64,000 nt of DNA from an uncultured SAR86 cluster bacterium (GTDB taxonomy: Bacteria > Pseudomonadota > Gammaproteobacteria > Magnimaribacterales > D2472), in contig CACPCZ010000003.1 of assembly GCA_902632555.1 (NCBI GenBank), positions 53,532 through 117,531 of the forward strand. The letters are read 5' to 3'. The position numbers and the translations under genes were made by a program. The first letter of the stretch is position 1, and each line of letters opens with the position of its first letter. Shown one piece after another: positions 20,321 to 31,004 of this stretch. Below the pieces are notes generated by a model. The model saw nothing but the letters and a program-made list of their open reading frames with translations. It did no database searches and was not told the DNA's origin.

Positions 20321-21037
20321 ATGGCTAAAAATAGTAATAACTTTCCAAAAAATGTTGGAATCATTATGGATGGTAATGGCAGATGGGCATTTAAAAATTC
20401 TTTACAAGTAAGCCAAGGGCACAAAAAAGGAGTTGATACAGTAAAGGAAATTGTTGAGGTGTCTGTTGAACAAAATATTAAGTCTCTGACACTTTATGCA
20501 TTTAGCTCTGAAAATTGGCAAAGACCTAAAACTGAAATTAATGCTATAAAAAATCTAGTTATAGATGCTATTAACGATCAAGTACCTGAGTTAAAAGAAC
20601 AAAAAGTTCAACTAAAGTTCTTCGGTCATCTAGAAGAATTTGGTAATAAAATTATCAATAAAATTAAGTACGCAGAGTCAGAGACAAATTCTGAAAATCC
20701 AAAACTAAACTTAAATATTGCTCTCAGTTACGGCGGTCAACAAGACATACTAGATATTGTTAAAGGTATTGCTGAAGACGTTTTAGAAAAAAAAATTAGC
20801 CTTAAAGATATCGATCAAAAAATAATCAGCAAGTTCTCATGTGCTCCTGTTGAAAGTATTGACCTTCTAATAAGAACAGGTGGTGATAAAAGGGTGAGCA
20901 ATTTTCTGTTATATCAAATAGCATATGCAGAAATTATGTTTATCGACAAATTCTGGCCAGATTTCAAAAAAACAGATTTTATTAAATGCTTAAATAATTT
21001 TAAAAAAGTGAGTAGACGGTTTGGAAAAAGATTATAG
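20321..21037 (+). CDS. uppS: undecaprenyl diphosphate synthase
   Basis: IIMDGNGRWAFKN, LTLYAFSSENWQRP, DLLIRTGGDKRVSNFLLYQIAYAEIMF. Confidence 0.97.
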   Translation: MAKNSNNFPKNVGIIMDGNGRWAFKNSLQVSQGHKKGVDTVKEIVEVSVEQNIKSLTLYAFSSENWQRPKTEINAIKNLVIDAINDQVPELKEQKVQLKFFGHLEEFGNKIINKIKYAESETNSENPKLNLNIALSYGGQQDILDIVKGIAEDVLEKKISLKDIDQKIISKFSCAPVESIDLLIRTGGDKRVSNFLLYQIAYAEIMFIDKFWPDFKKTDFIKCLNNFKKVSRRFGKRL

Positions 21038-21668
21038 GAAAAATTTATTAAAGAGATTTTTTACCTCATTGGTAATTTTATTTCCTATTGCAATAATTAT
21101 TAACATTGAAAGCATTCTTTTGTTTTCTGTTTTAATATTTCTAGTTTGTATTGCTGGGTTTTTTGAATGGATTAACAATAGATTGGGTAATAATTTTTTG
21201 GGAATTTTTTTAATTTTGAGTTTTGGAATAAGCTCAATTATTTTTGTAGATTCTTTTGTAGAAAAGTTTATTTCTGCTTATCTAGTTTTTCTGCTAGTTA
21301 TTTTAAATACAGCAATATTTGATACTTTTGCTTATATAGTTGGCTCAAATTTTGGTCGCACTAAAATTGCAAAAGAGATTAGTCCAAATAAAACATACGA
21401 AGGTTTGATTGCTGGAATAATATCTTCTGTTATTTATGGATATCTAGTTTGTATTTTTTTAAATTTAGATTTATTGATCATTCCGTGTTTTGTCATAGGT
21501 TGTTTATTTGCATTTTTAGGAGATCTCTTAATTAGTTATTTCAAAAGAAGATCAGGTATCAAAGATACTGGATCATTATTACCAGGCCATGGAGGAGTTC
21601 TCGACAGATTAGACTCTCATCTTCTAGCAACTCCTTTATTATTAGGGTTAATTTCATTAGTTCTATGA
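21021..21668 (+). CDS. cdsA: phosphatidate cytidylyltransferase (short)
   Basis: SYFKRRSGIKDTGSLLPGHGGVLDRLDS signature; TTG start overlapping uppS. Confidence 0.93.
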   Translation: MEKDYRKNLLKRFFTSLVILFPIAIIINIESILLFSVLIFLVCIAGFFEWINNRLGNNFLGIFLILSFGISSIIFVDSFVEKFISAYLVFLLVILNTAIFDTFAYIVGSNFGRTKIAKEISPNKTYEGLIAGIISSVIYGYLVCIFLNLDLLIIPCFVIGCLFAFLGDLLISYFKRRSGIKDTGSLLPGHGGVLDRLDSHLLATPLLLGLISLVL

Positions 21669-22810
21669 ATATTTTGTTACTGGGCGCCACAGGAAGTATT
21701 GGCAAGAGTGTTTTAAGTGTTATTGAACAAAATAAATCATCTCTAAATCTCATTGGAATTGCATTGAATGAAAATACATTAGAATCAAATAAAATAATCC
21801 ATAGTTTTTCACCATCATTGGTATACATAGAGAATAAAGAAGCTTTTGAAAAACAAGAAAAATTTGATAAAACAACTTTTTTAAATGGTGACTCTGAATT
21901 AAAAGACTTAATCAACCATAAAGATGTTGATGTCATAGTATGCGCAATCTCTGGATTTGCTGGATTAAAAGCAACACACTTAGCAGCAAGTTCAGGCAAG
22001 AAAATATTATTAGCAAACAAAGAGAGTATTGTTTCTGGTGGCGACCTGATACTTCCTATAGCAAAAGAAAATAAATCTGAAATCATACCAATTGATAGTG
22101 AGCATAATGCTATATTTCAGTGTTTATCCGGCGAAAGAACAACAGATGATGTTAAAAAAATAATCATTACTGCATCTGGCGGACCATTTTTAAATAAAAA
22201 ACTTTCTGATCTTAAGGAAGTAACAAAAAAAGACGCACTTAATCATCCAAATTGGAAGATGGGAAGTAAAGTTTCTATTGATTCAGCAACACTGGTTAAC
22301 AAATGCCTAGAATTAATTGAAGCAAAATATCTATTTGATCTTGATGAAAAATATTTCGAACTTGTTGTCCATCCTCAAAGCATTGTGCACTCAATAGTAA
22401 CCTACATTGATGGATCTAGTATATGTCAACTGAGCATGCCTGATATGAGGGTTCCAATAGCTCATGCATTATCTAATGCAAACAGATTGCCAATAGATTT
22501 TAATTCGATAGATTTTAGTTCTTTGGATCTCACATTTCAGGAATTTCCAAAAGACAGAGAAAAAATTCAGGAGATTGCACGAATTGTCTGTAATAAAGGG
22601 GGTCATCTTGGAACTATATTTAATGCCGCAAATGAAGTAGCTGTTGAAAGTTTCTTAAAAGAAGAAATAAGTTTTGAAAAAATATATGAAGTAATATATC
22701 GAACTTTTGACGATAATGATGTGTCTAAAGATATATCGATTGAATCAATAAATGAGGTTGATATGCAGACACGCATTCAGGCACAGATGGTGGTAAAATC
22801 AATTGCATAA
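21665..22810 (+). CDS. dxr: 1-deoxy-D-xylulose 5-phosphate reductoisomerase
   Basis: LLGATGSIGKSVLSVI, LANKESIVSGG, PIDSEHNAIFQC, ASGGPF. Confidence 0.98.
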   Translation: MNILLLGATGSIGKSVLSVIEQNKSSLNLIGIALNENTLESNKIIHSFSPSLVYIENKEAFEKQEKFDKTTFLNGDSELKDLINHKDVDVIVCAISGFAGLKATHLAASSGKKILLANKESIVSGGDLILPIAKENKSEIIPIDSEHNAIFQCLSGERTTDDVKKIIITASGGPFLNKKLSDLKEVTKKDALNHPNWKMGSKVSIDSATLVNKCLELIEAKYLFDLDEKYFELVVHPQSIVHSIVTYIDGSSICQLSMPDMRVPIAHALSNANRLPIDFNSIDFSSLDLTFQEFPKDREKIQEIARIVCNKGGHLGTIFNAANEVAVESFLKEEISFEKIYEVIYRTFDDNDVSKDISIESINEVDMQTRIQAQMVVKSIA

Positions 22811-22822
22811 AATAATAGGAAT

Positions 22823-24178
22823 ATGAGTTACTTAATATACTTTTTAGCTTTTATGGTGTTGATAGGTGTTCTTGTCACCATTCATGAGTTTGGACATTTT
22901 ATAGTTGCAAGAATGTGTAAAGTTCATGTTCAAAGATTTTCAATTGGAATGGGACCAGTTTTTTATAAAAGAAATGATAAGCATGGAACAGAGTTTGCAT
23001 TATCTGCAATACCACTTGGTGGTTATGTCTCAATGATAACCAACAAATTAATTGAGCTAGAGCCCGAAATTAAAGAAACATTGACTGAAGAACAAGTTAA
23101 AAATACTTTTGATTCAAAACCTAAATGGCAAAGAGCTTCAATAATGTTTGCGGGCCCATTAGCAAATTTTTTACTCTCAATTTTTATTTTTACTGCAATT
23201 TTTTTAAATACTCCAGACCCTCAAACTATACCTGTTGTTAATAAAGTAAATGAAGTATCTATAAATTATTCATCCAGCTATTTTCTTCAAAAAGATGATC
23301 GAATTTTAAAAATTAACGGTGTTTCTGTAAGAGATGCAAAAGATGTAAACTTAGAATTGCTTTCATATGCAGGTTTTACTGGATCATTAAATTTAGAGAT
23401 TTTAAGACCATCTGTTGAAAATCCTATTCTGATTCAAATTTACGTGAGTAAATTTTTGCCAACTACTGAATCACAAAACGAACCTTTAGAATATCTAGGT
23501 ATTACTCTCGATTATAAAATGCAGCCATATATTGGAAGTGTTATTTCTGGTGGTGCTGCCGATATTGGCACACTTAGAGCTAATGATAAAATTTTAAGTA
23601 TTGCAGATAGGGAAATTAATTTTGCTGAAGAGATTCGTGATGAAGTTTCAAAGAATCCTAATGCTAATCTTGTTTTTAAAGTTGAGAGAGATAATGAAAC
23701 ATTATATTTACCAATATCTATTGGAAGTAGCTTAAAAGATGGAATTGAGTATGGAGTTTTAGGTGTTTCATTTGGGACAACAAGGAGCTTTTCACAATCT
23801 TTAAATAAAGGTATTTACGAAACATATAATTTAAGCTTAAAAACATTGCAGTTCGTAGGAAAAATGATTTCGGGTAATATGGGAACCGAAAACCTAAGCG
23901 GCCCAATTGGTATTGCTCAAATGGCTGGAAATACTGCTCAGGCTGGTTTTTTGCCGTTTATGTACTTGATGGCACTTTTAAGTATTAGCTTAGCAGTTTT
24001 AAATCTTCTTCCAATACCAGTGCTCGATGGAGGTCAACTAACTCTTCTTGGAATAGAGGCATTGCGTGGAAAACCACTTCCTGAAAAAGTTGAAAATCTT
24101 ATATATTCAGGTGGTATTGTTCTGGTTGTAATGTTAATGATATTTGCAGTTTTCAATGATGTGTCTAGATTCATATAG
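22823..24178 (+). CDS. rseP: RIP metalloprotease RseP
   Basis: VTIHEFGHFIVAR (HExxH), PDZ domains, LNLLPIPVLDGGQL. Confidence 0.97.
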   Translation: MSYLIYFLAFMVLIGVLVTIHEFGHFIVARMCKVHVQRFSIGMGPVFYKRNDKHGTEFALSAIPLGGYVSMITNKLIELEPEIKETLTEEQVKNTFDSKPKWQRASIMFAGPLANFLLSIFIFTAIFLNTPDPQTIPVVNKVNEVSINYSSSYFLQKDDRILKINGVSVRDAKDVNLELLSYAGFTGSLNLEILRPSVENPILIQIYVSKFLPTTESQNEPLEYLGITLDYKMQPYIGSVISGGAADIGTLRANDKILSIADREINFAEEIRDEVSKNPNANLVFKVERDNETLYLPISIGSSLKDGIEYGVLGVSFGTTRSFSQSLNKGIYETYNLSLKTLQFVGKMISGNMGTENLSGPIGIAQMAGNTAQAGFLPFMYLMALLSISLAVLNLLPIPVLDGGQLTLLGIEALRGKPLPEKVENLIYSGGIVLVVMLMIFAVFNDVSRFI

Positions 24179-24187
24179 GAAAGATTT

Positions 24188-26608
24188 GTGAAAAATATTA
24201 AGTTATTAATGCTTTCTTTTTTAGTTACTTTTCATTTAAACGCATTCGATGAATTTCTTGTTAGTGATATAAGAATTATAGGATTACAAAGAGTCTCAAC
24301 AGGCAGCATTTTTAATGTTATACCTATAAGTGTAGGTGATAAGATCGATCAAAGAAAATCCAATGACATCGTTAGGTCATTATTTTCAACAGAGCAATTT
24401 GACGACATTCAAATAGCCAAGGATGGAAATACCTTAGTAATTAGCGTTATTGAAAGACCGACGATCTCTGCCATTGACTTGTCAGGCAACAAAGCTCTTA
24501 AATCGGAGCAGCTTTTAGAAAGTTTAGATGGCGTTGGCATAAAAGAAGGTGAAGTCTATAAAAGGTCAACATTAGAGCAAGTAAAGTCTGAATTAGTAAG
24601 ATCTTATGCATCCAATGGAAGATATGGCGCCTCAGTAAGCATTGAGGAGGTAAGCAAACCCAGAAATAGGATCGAAGTTTTTATTGAGGTTGATGAAGGT
24701 CAAAGTGCAAAGATCGAAAGAATTAACATTTTAGGCAATGAAGTATTTGCTGATGAAGAGTTACTAGATGGTTTTGAGCTATCAGAGGGATCATTTTTTT
24801 CATTTCTTTCTAACGATGACCAATATTCAAGAGAAAAACTCAAAGGTGATTTAGAAAGCTTAGAGTCATATTATCGAGATAGAGGATATTTAAAATTTTC
24901 GGTTGAATCTTCACAGATAAGCTTGTCTAGAGACAAAAAGTCTATTTTTATAACTTTTAATGTTAATGAGGGTGAAAAATATACTATTGTAGATGTTGAT
25001 GTTATTGGCGAAATACCCTTTGAAGAAGCTATTTACTTAGACATTACTAATTCTTTAAAGAACAAGACATATTCTCAGGCATCAATTACTGGCATTGAGG
25101 AGTTTTTTACAACTGTTTTAGGAAATCGTGGCTACGCATTTGCAGAAGTAAAAGGAAATCCAGTTGTTGAAGACGACTCAAATGAGATTAAATTAATTTT
25201 TAATGTTCAGCCCGGAAAAAAAACATATACAAGAAAAATATTATTTTCTGGTAACGAAATTACTCAAGATTATGTTCTTCGAAGAGAAATGCGACAATTT
25301 GAAGGAGCATGGAGCTCAGACAACAGCATAGAAGCTGGTAAAGTAAGACTTGAAAGACTCGGGTACTTTAAAGAAGTTTCTGTAGAAACTGTTCCTGTAC
25401 CAGGCACTGATGATCAAATTGACATACTTTATAGTGTTGAAGAGGAGACAACAGGAAGTCTAGGAGGAAACATTGGTTACAGTGATTTTGGTTTAATGCT
25501 CGGATTTAATCTTCAGGAGCAAAATTTTCTTGGGACCGGTAATACTGTTGGTATTGGTATTAATAAAAGTATTTATAGCGAAGTATATAACATATCATTT
25601 CTTAATCCTTATGCTACAAAAGACAATGTAAGCCTTGGATATAATCTTTACTTTAGAGAAACAGATTATGGTGAATTTAATATTGCAAATTATTTGACTA
25701 ATTCAAATGGAATTGGAGCTCAATTTGGCTATCCTATTTCTGACACTCAAAGGCTAAGTTTCAGTCTAACCTATGATAAAACTGACATCGATATTGGTTC
25801 TCTTCCTGCCAGAGAAATATATGATTTTGTAGCTGCAGAAGGAAATATTTTTGAAACTTTGACGGCTGGTTTGACTTGGCAGACCATAACACTAAACAGA
25901 GGTTTGTTTCCAACTGACGGAGCATCAACAGTGCTAAGTTTAAGCTCAACTATTCCCGGCAGTGATCTCAGTTACTATAGATTAAATCTCAGGCAAAGAT
26001 TTTATCAGCCATTATCGTCATCACTAGTATTTGGTTTTCAAGGCGAGTTAGGATATTTGAGTGCATATGGTGAAACAGAAGAAACACCGTTTTTTCAAAA
26101 CTTTTATGCTGGTGGTCCGAGATCTTTGAGGGGCTTTGAATCAAATACCCTTGGTCCACGAAGCACTGACGCTCCATGTTATGAATTTAATTATGAGGAA
26201 GGAACTTGTCCAAATTTGATAGATACCGATGGTGATGGAGAGTTTGATACTCCATTCTATAATCCATATGCTAATAACACCTCAAGATATAGAGATGCGC
26301 CAATTGGTGGAAATATTAAAGTTGAGGGAAGTCTTCAGCTTATTTTTAGACTGCCATTTATCGAAGATCAAAGATCCATGAGATCAGCTTTCTTTTTTGA
26401 TTTTGGTAATGTTTTTTCTGATAACTGCAAAGATTATCAAATCAACTGTTATGAAGCTTCTGTTGAAGACTTAAGATATTCTTATGGCGTCGGTGTTACT
26501 TGGATCACGGGATTTGGTCCAATGAGCTTCGCAATATCAAAACCAACCAATGCTGGACCAAGAGAGAGAACGGAAGAATTCCAATTTACAGTAGGAAATG
26601 TTTTCTAG
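24188..26608 (+). CDS. bamA: outer membrane protein assembly factor BamA
   Basis: POTRA domains, GGPRSLRGFESNTLGP (RGF motif), terminal EEFQFTVGNVF. Confidence 0.97.
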   Translation: MKNIKLLMLSFLVTFHLNAFDEFLVSDIRIIGLQRVSTGSIFNVIPISVGDKIDQRKSNDIVRSLFSTEQFDDIQIAKDGNTLVISVIERPTISAIDLSGNKALKSEQLLESLDGVGIKEGEVYKRSTLEQVKSELVRSYASNGRYGASVSIEEVSKPRNRIEVFIEVDEGQSAKIERINILGNEVFADEELLDGFELSEGSFFSFLSNDDQYSREKLKGDLESLESYYRDRGYLKFSVESSQISLSRDKKSIFITFNVNEGEKYTIVDVDVIGEIPFEEAIYLDITNSLKNKTYSQASITGIEEFFTTVLGNRGYAFAEVKGNPVVEDDSNEIKLIFNVQPGKKTYTRKILFSGNEITQDYVLRREMRQFEGAWSSDNSIEAGKVRLERLGYFKEVSVETVPVPGTDDQIDILYSVEEETTGSLGGNIGYSDFGLMLGFNLQEQNFLGTGNTVGIGINKSIYSEVYNISFLNPYATKDNVSLGYNLYFRETDYGEFNIANYLTNSNGIGAQFGYPISDTQRLSFSLTYDKTDIDIGSLPAREIYDFVAAEGNIFETLTAGLTWQTITLNRGLFPTDGASTVLSLSSTIPGSDLSYYRLNLRQRFYQPLSSSLVFGFQGELGYLSAYGETEETPFFQNFYAGGPRSLRGFESNTLGPRSTDAPCYEFNYEEGTCPNLIDTDGDGEFDTPFYNPYANNTSRYRDAPIGGNIKVEGSLQLIFRLPFIEDQRSMRSAFFFDFGNVFSDNCKDYQINCYEASVEDLRYSYGVGVTWITGFGPMSFAISKPTNAGPRERTEEFQFTVGNVF

Positions 26609-26644
26609 TTAATATAAAATGGTCAAATCCATTAAGGGGTACTT

Positions 26645-27184
26645 ATGAAAAATATTATAAAAATCTATTTAGTAACTTTTTTATTCTTAGCTACACCAAT
26701 TTTCGCTGTTGAGGGCGTAGCTGTTATTGATATGAGAACAGCAGTTTTATCAACACAGGCTGCTGCAGATGCATTTAAAGCTTTGGAAGAGGATCCTGAT
26801 TATTCATCCAATCTAGAGGAAGCTCAGTCTCTTCAAGCTGAAAGACAAGCAATAGCTGAAAAGCTTCAAAAAGAGCTTGAAACATTATCTCAAGCAGAAG
26901 TAGCTCAAATGCAAAAAGATATACAAGATAAGGGTAAAGATCTTGAATTTTTAGCAGGCAAAATACAACAAGCTCAAGAAGAGACTGCTCAGAAAGTTTT
27001 CGCTGATAGCGGCGCGGCGATGCAGAAGATAATTAGCGAGCTTATCACTGCCAAGCAAATAAAAGTATTGTTAGCGAAAAATGAAACAATGCTCTTTAGT
27101 GATCCAGCTTTAGATTTAACTGACGATGTTACCTCAATGCTTGATGTCGCAAATGCTTCAGAGGCTAACTCTCAGACTGAGTAG
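26645..27184 (+). CDS. skp: OmpH/Skp family periplasmic chaperone
   Basis: Signal peptide, VAVIDMRTAVLSTQAA, central coiled coil; between bamA and lpxD. Confidence 0.88.
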   Translation: MKNIIKIYLVTFLFLATPIFAVEGVAVIDMRTAVLSTQAAADAFKALEEDPDYSSNLEEAQSLQAERQAIAEKLQKELETLSQAEVAQMQKDIQDKGKDLEFLAGKIQQAQEETAQKVFADSGAAMQKIISELITAKQIKVLLAKNETMLFSDPALDLTDDVTSMLDVANASEANSQTE

Positions 27185-28116
27185 TGTCGAAGCTTAAAAG
27201 CTTTAATTTAGGAGAGCTTGAGAAGTTACTTGAAGGAAAGCTTGTAGGCAATCCTGATTTTTTGGTTGATAATCTTGCAACTCTAAAAAATTCTAATAGT
27301 ACATCCATAACTTTTATTACCAATAATAGGTATAAAAGTGCTCTTAAAAATTGTAGTGCTAACGCACTCATAGTTTCAAAAAATTTTAAGATACAAGATA
27401 AAAAAAACTATCTAGTTTTTAAAGATCCTTACCTGGCTTATGCCAAATTAACCAAAATATTTAAAGAAGATGACCTTGAATTTCCATTAATTCATAAATC
27501 CGCAGAAATATCTGATAAAGCGATTGTGTCTGAGAGTGTTTATATTGGACCAAATGTATATATTGGTCCAGGCTGCAAAATTGAGAACAATGTTATTATC
27601 CATGCAAATTGCTCTATCGTTAAAAATGTTACTCTTTCAGAAGGTACTATTATTCATCATGGCTGTGTATTAGGCTCAGATGGATTCGGATTTGCTCCTT
27701 CGCCAAATGGCTATCATAAGATAGAACAACTCGGAGGGCTTTTTATAGGTAAAAAAGTAGAAATTGGTGCAAACTGTACTATTGATAGAGGCGCTATAGA
27801 TGATACCGTAATAAATGATGGCACAATTTTTGATAATCTTATACATATTGCACACAATGTAGAGATTGGTGAAAATTCAGCTATTGCAGCTTCTTGTGCG
27901 ATTGCAGGCTCCACAATTATTGGCAAAAATTTCCAAATGGGTGGGCTCTCTGGCGTGCTTGGCCATCTAAATGTCTGTGATGATGTAAAAATTGGTGCAC
28001 ACACGCTCATAACTAAGGATATAAGTGAGCCTGGGGAGTATATAGGTATCATGCCAGCTCAAGATCATAAAGCTTGGGCTAAATCATCTGTTTTCTTAAA
28101 AAAAAGAGGTAAATAA
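27184..28116 (+). CDS. lpxD: UDP-3-O-(3-hydroxyacyl)glucosamine N-acyltransferase
   Basis: Hexapeptide repeats, GSDGFGFAP, HIAHNVEIGENSAIAA; GTG start. Confidence 0.97.
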   Translation: MSKLKSFNLGELEKLLEGKLVGNPDFLVDNLATLKNSNSTSITFITNNRYKSALKNCSANALIVSKNFKIQDKKNYLVFKDPYLAYAKLTKIFKEDDLEFPLIHKSAEISDKAIVSESVYIGPNVYIGPGCKIENNVIIHANCSIVKNVTLSEGTIIHHGCVLGSDGFGFAPSPNGYHKIEQLGGLFIGKKVEIGANCTIDRGAIDDTVINDGTIFDNLIHIAHNVEIGENSAIAASCAIAGSTIIGKNFQMGGLSGVLGHLNVCDDVKIGAHTLITKDISEPGEYIGIMPAQDHKAWAKSSVFLKKRGK

Positions 28117-28117
28117 A

Positions 28118-28558
28118 ATGAATATCAATAAAGATGATATAAAAAAATATTTACCCCACAGAGAACCTTTTTTATTTATTGATGAAGTTGTGAGTATAAA
28201 AAACAATGAGATTATTCATGCAAAAAAAATTATTAGAGATGATGAATATTTTCTAGAAGGACATTTTCCAAATAATCCGATTTTTCCAGGAGTTATTATT
28301 ATTGAAGCACTTGGACAGGCTTCAGGCATTCTGGGGTTTACTTTGATGAATAAAACTCCTGAAGAAGGATCAATTTATGTTTTAGCTGGCGTTGACAAAG
28401 TAAGATTTAGAAAGAGAGTTAGGCCAGGTGATACAATTGATCTTTATAGCAAAGTAGTTAGTGAGAAAAGAGGTATCTGGAAATTCGATTGTAAAGCAGA
28501 ATTAAATACCGAAACAGTATGTACTGCCACTATTTTATGTGCAGACAGGAAAGCTTAA
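28118..28558 (+). CDS. fabZ: 3-hydroxyacyl-ACP dehydratase FabZ
   Basis: IKKYLPHREPFLFIDEV, EGHFPNNPIFPGVIIIEALGQASG. Confidence 0.97.
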   Translation: MNINKDDIKKYLPHREPFLFIDEVVSIKNNEIIHAKKIIRDDEYFLEGHFPNNPIFPGVIIIEALGQASGILGFTLMNKTPEEGSIYVLAGVDKVRFRKRVRPGDTIDLYSKVVSEKRGIWKFDCKAELNTETVCTATILCADRKA

Positions 28559-29337
28559 TGAGTATTCATTCAACATCAATTGTTCATCCATCATCAAAAA
28601 TTCATGACAGTGTTTATATTGGACCTTTTTGTACCATTGGAGAGCATGTTGAGATTGAAGAGGGAACAAAAATCATTAGTCATGTTGTTTTAAAAGGTCC
28701 AACCAAGATAGGAAGAAATAACACTATATATCAATTTTGTACTATTGGAGATGACACACCAGATAAGAAATTTCAAGGTGAAGAAACAAAACTTGTAATC
28801 GGTGAAAATAATATTTTTAGAGAGGGTGTAACAATTCACCGAGGAACAGTTCAAGATAAATCTATTACATCTATTGGATCAAATAACTTATTAATGCCAT
28901 TTGCGCATGTAGCACATGACTGTATTGTAGGTGATGATAATGTATTTGCTAATTTAGCTGCCTTGGCAGGCCATGTGGAAGTTGGTAGCAATGTGAATAT
29001 TGGTGGAATTACGACAATTCATCAATACTGTAAATTAGGTGATTACTGTTTTGCTGGAATGAACTCTTCTATTACTATGGATGTGCCTGCATTCGTCAAA
29101 GTTGCATCTGATCCAGCTAGAGTTGTTGGAATAAACTCTGTGGGTATGTCAAGAAAAAACATCTCAGATGAATCGATAAGTTTAATCAAAAAAGCATATA
29201 AAGTTGTCTACAGAAGAGGATTAAAGATTGAAGAAGCAATTAATGAGCTTGAGTCACTATATACCGAAAATAATGATCCACTGATTAAAATATTTATTAA
29301 ATCAATTAAGGCTTCAGAGAGAGGAATTCTTCGATAG
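28558..29337 (+). CDS. lpxA: acyl-ACP--UDP-N-acetylglucosamine O-acyltransferase
   Basis: MSIHSTSIVHPSSKIHDSVYIGPFCTIG, hexapeptide repeats, MPFAHVAHDCIVGDDNV; ATG at 28558 overlaps the fabZ stop by 1 nt. Confidence 0.97.
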   Translation: MSIHSTSIVHPSSKIHDSVYIGPFCTIGEHVEIEEGTKIISHVVLKGPTKIGRNNTIYQFCTIGDDTPDKKFQGEETKLVIGENNIFREGVTIHRGTVQDKSITSIGSNNLLMPFAHVAHDCIVGDDNVFANLAALAGHVEVGSNVNIGGITTIHQYCKLGDYCFAGMNSSITMDVPAFVKVASDPARVVGINSVGMSRKNISDESISLIKKAYKVVYRRGLKIEEAINELESLYTENNDPLIKIFIKSIKASERGILR

Positions 29338-29340
29338 CTA

Positions 29341-30456
29341 ATGACAAATAGCCTTTTAAAGATTGGAGTCGTTTGTGGCGAACACTCAGGAGATTCTCTT
29401 GGTGCTGAAATCATTCAAGAGTTAAAAAAAAATAAAGAAGTTAAATTATTTGGTATTGGTGGACCAAAACTTGAAAATCTTGGTTTAAATTCTTATTTTG
29501 ACTTTAAAGAATTACAAATAATGGGGATTGTAGAACCTTTATTAAAATATAGAAGCCTCACAAAAAGAAGAAATGAACTAATAAAGAATTTTAAGAAGGA
29601 AAAAATAGATATATTTATTGGAATTGATTCACCAGATTTTAATATTTCGATTCATAAAGAACTTAAAAAAAAAGATACTTGTAAAAACATTCAACTTGTT
29701 AGTCCTTCAGTATGGGCATGGAGGCAAAACAGAATAAAATCTATTTTACGTTTCATAGATTTAACTCTATGCTTATTTGAATTTGAGCACAAATTTTATG
29801 ATGAAAAAGGACATATGAGCGCTCATATTGGACACCCATTTTGTAATATTGAAAAAATTTCAGAACTCAGTGTTTTTGAAAAACATAAATTAGACAAAGA
29901 AAAAAGTTATGTTTCTGTGCTACCAGGAAGTAGAGAGTCTGAAATTAAATACATGCTCCCGATTTATAGGGATTTTATAAATCTTCATTCGAAAGTAAAT
30001 ACAAATTACCTATATTTAATTCCGTCAACTAACGATAGATTGCATGATGAAATATGTAAGATCTTTGAAAATAACAAAAAAGTTATTATTAAGAAAAATT
30101 CTATAAGGGAATTTCTTTCAATATCTGAATTCTCCGTTGTAACTTCAGGAACAGCCACTTTAGAATCTGCATTATTAGGCTGTCCTCCAATAATTTGCTA
30201 TAAAACGAATCCATTTAATTATTTCATTATCTCAAGAATGTTAAATGTCCAGAATGTAGGCCTACCAAATCTACTTTTAAACAAGAAAATTTTTCCAGAG
30301 TTAATTCAAAGAGATTGTAATTTCAAGAATATAGCAACGGCTGCAGGAAAAATAGGAGGAATAATGTCTAATAACTTTGAAATTCAAAACGACCTTAGAA
30401 AAAAACTACATGGCATTGGTGCTACAAATGCTTCAAAATTAATTTTAGAACTTTGA
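29341..30456 (+). CDS. lpxB: lipid-A-disaccharide synthase
   Basis: GVVCGEHSGDSLGAEII, SPSVWAWRQNRI, VLPGSRESEI, VTSGTATLE. Confidence 0.97.
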   Translation: MTNSLLKIGVVCGEHSGDSLGAEIIQELKKNKEVKLFGIGGPKLENLGLNSYFDFKELQIMGIVEPLLKYRSLTKRRNELIKNFKKEKIDIFIGIDSPDFNISIHKELKKKDTCKNIQLVSPSVWAWRQNRIKSILRFIDLTLCLFEFEHKFYDEKGHMSAHIGHPFCNIEKISELSVFEKHKLDKEKSYVSVLPGSRESEIKYMLPIYRDFINLHSKVNTNYLYLIPSTNDRLHDEICKIFENNKKVIIKKNSIREFLSISEFSVVTSGTATLESALLGCPPIICYKTNPFNYFIISRMLNVQNVGLPNLLLNKKIFPELIQRDCNFKNIATAAGKIGGIMSNNFEIQNDLRKKLHGIGATNASKLILEL

Positions 30457-31004
30457 AAAAAAAAATTGCAGGCACTGATGAGGTTGGTAGAGGCGCGCTT
30501 GCAGGCCCAGTTGTAGCCGCAGCTGTTATTTTAAAAAAAAGTATTCATGGATTAAAAGATTCAAAGAAACTTTCTCCAAAAAAAAGAATTGACCTTTCAA
30601 ATATTATTTTAAACAACTCGTATTATGCCTTTGGTTATGCAACCAATGTTGAAATTGACAAAATTAATATTCTTAATGCTTCTTTATTAGCAATGAAAAG
30701 AGCTATACTAAACTTACCTATAAAACCGACTTTGGTTTTAGTCGATGGAATATATAAACCTGATTTAGATGTCCAAATGGAGGCAATAATAGGTGGTGAC
30801 TCAACAGAAAATGAGATAAGTGCAGCTTCAATTATAGCAAAAGTTTATAGAGATAATTTAATGACGAATTTTGATAAAGATTTTCCCATTTATGGATTCA
30901 AAGATAATAAAGGTTATGGGACCAAAAATCATTTAAATTTCCTAAAAATAAATGGACCAAGCAAAATTCATAGAAAATCATTTAAAGGAGTAATACAAGA
31001 ATGA
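30453..31004 (+). CDS. rnhB: ribonuclease HII
   Basis: AGTDEVGRGALAGPVVAAAVIL, GYGTKNHL. Confidence 0.97.
   Translation: MKKKIAGTDEVGRGALAGPVVAAAVILKKSIHGLKDSKKLSPKKRIDLSNIILNNSYYAFGYATNVEIDKINILNASLLAMKRAILNLPIKPTLVLVDGIYKPDLDVQMEAIIGGDSTENEISAASIIAKVYRDNLMTNFDKDFPIYGFKDNKGYGTKNHLNFLKINGPSKIHRKSFKGVIQE

Noticed and set aside
21559-22086. Minus-strand 175-aa ORF over cdsA/dxr
   Set aside because: Antisense to two conserved genes; long only because of codon bias; no recognisable domain.
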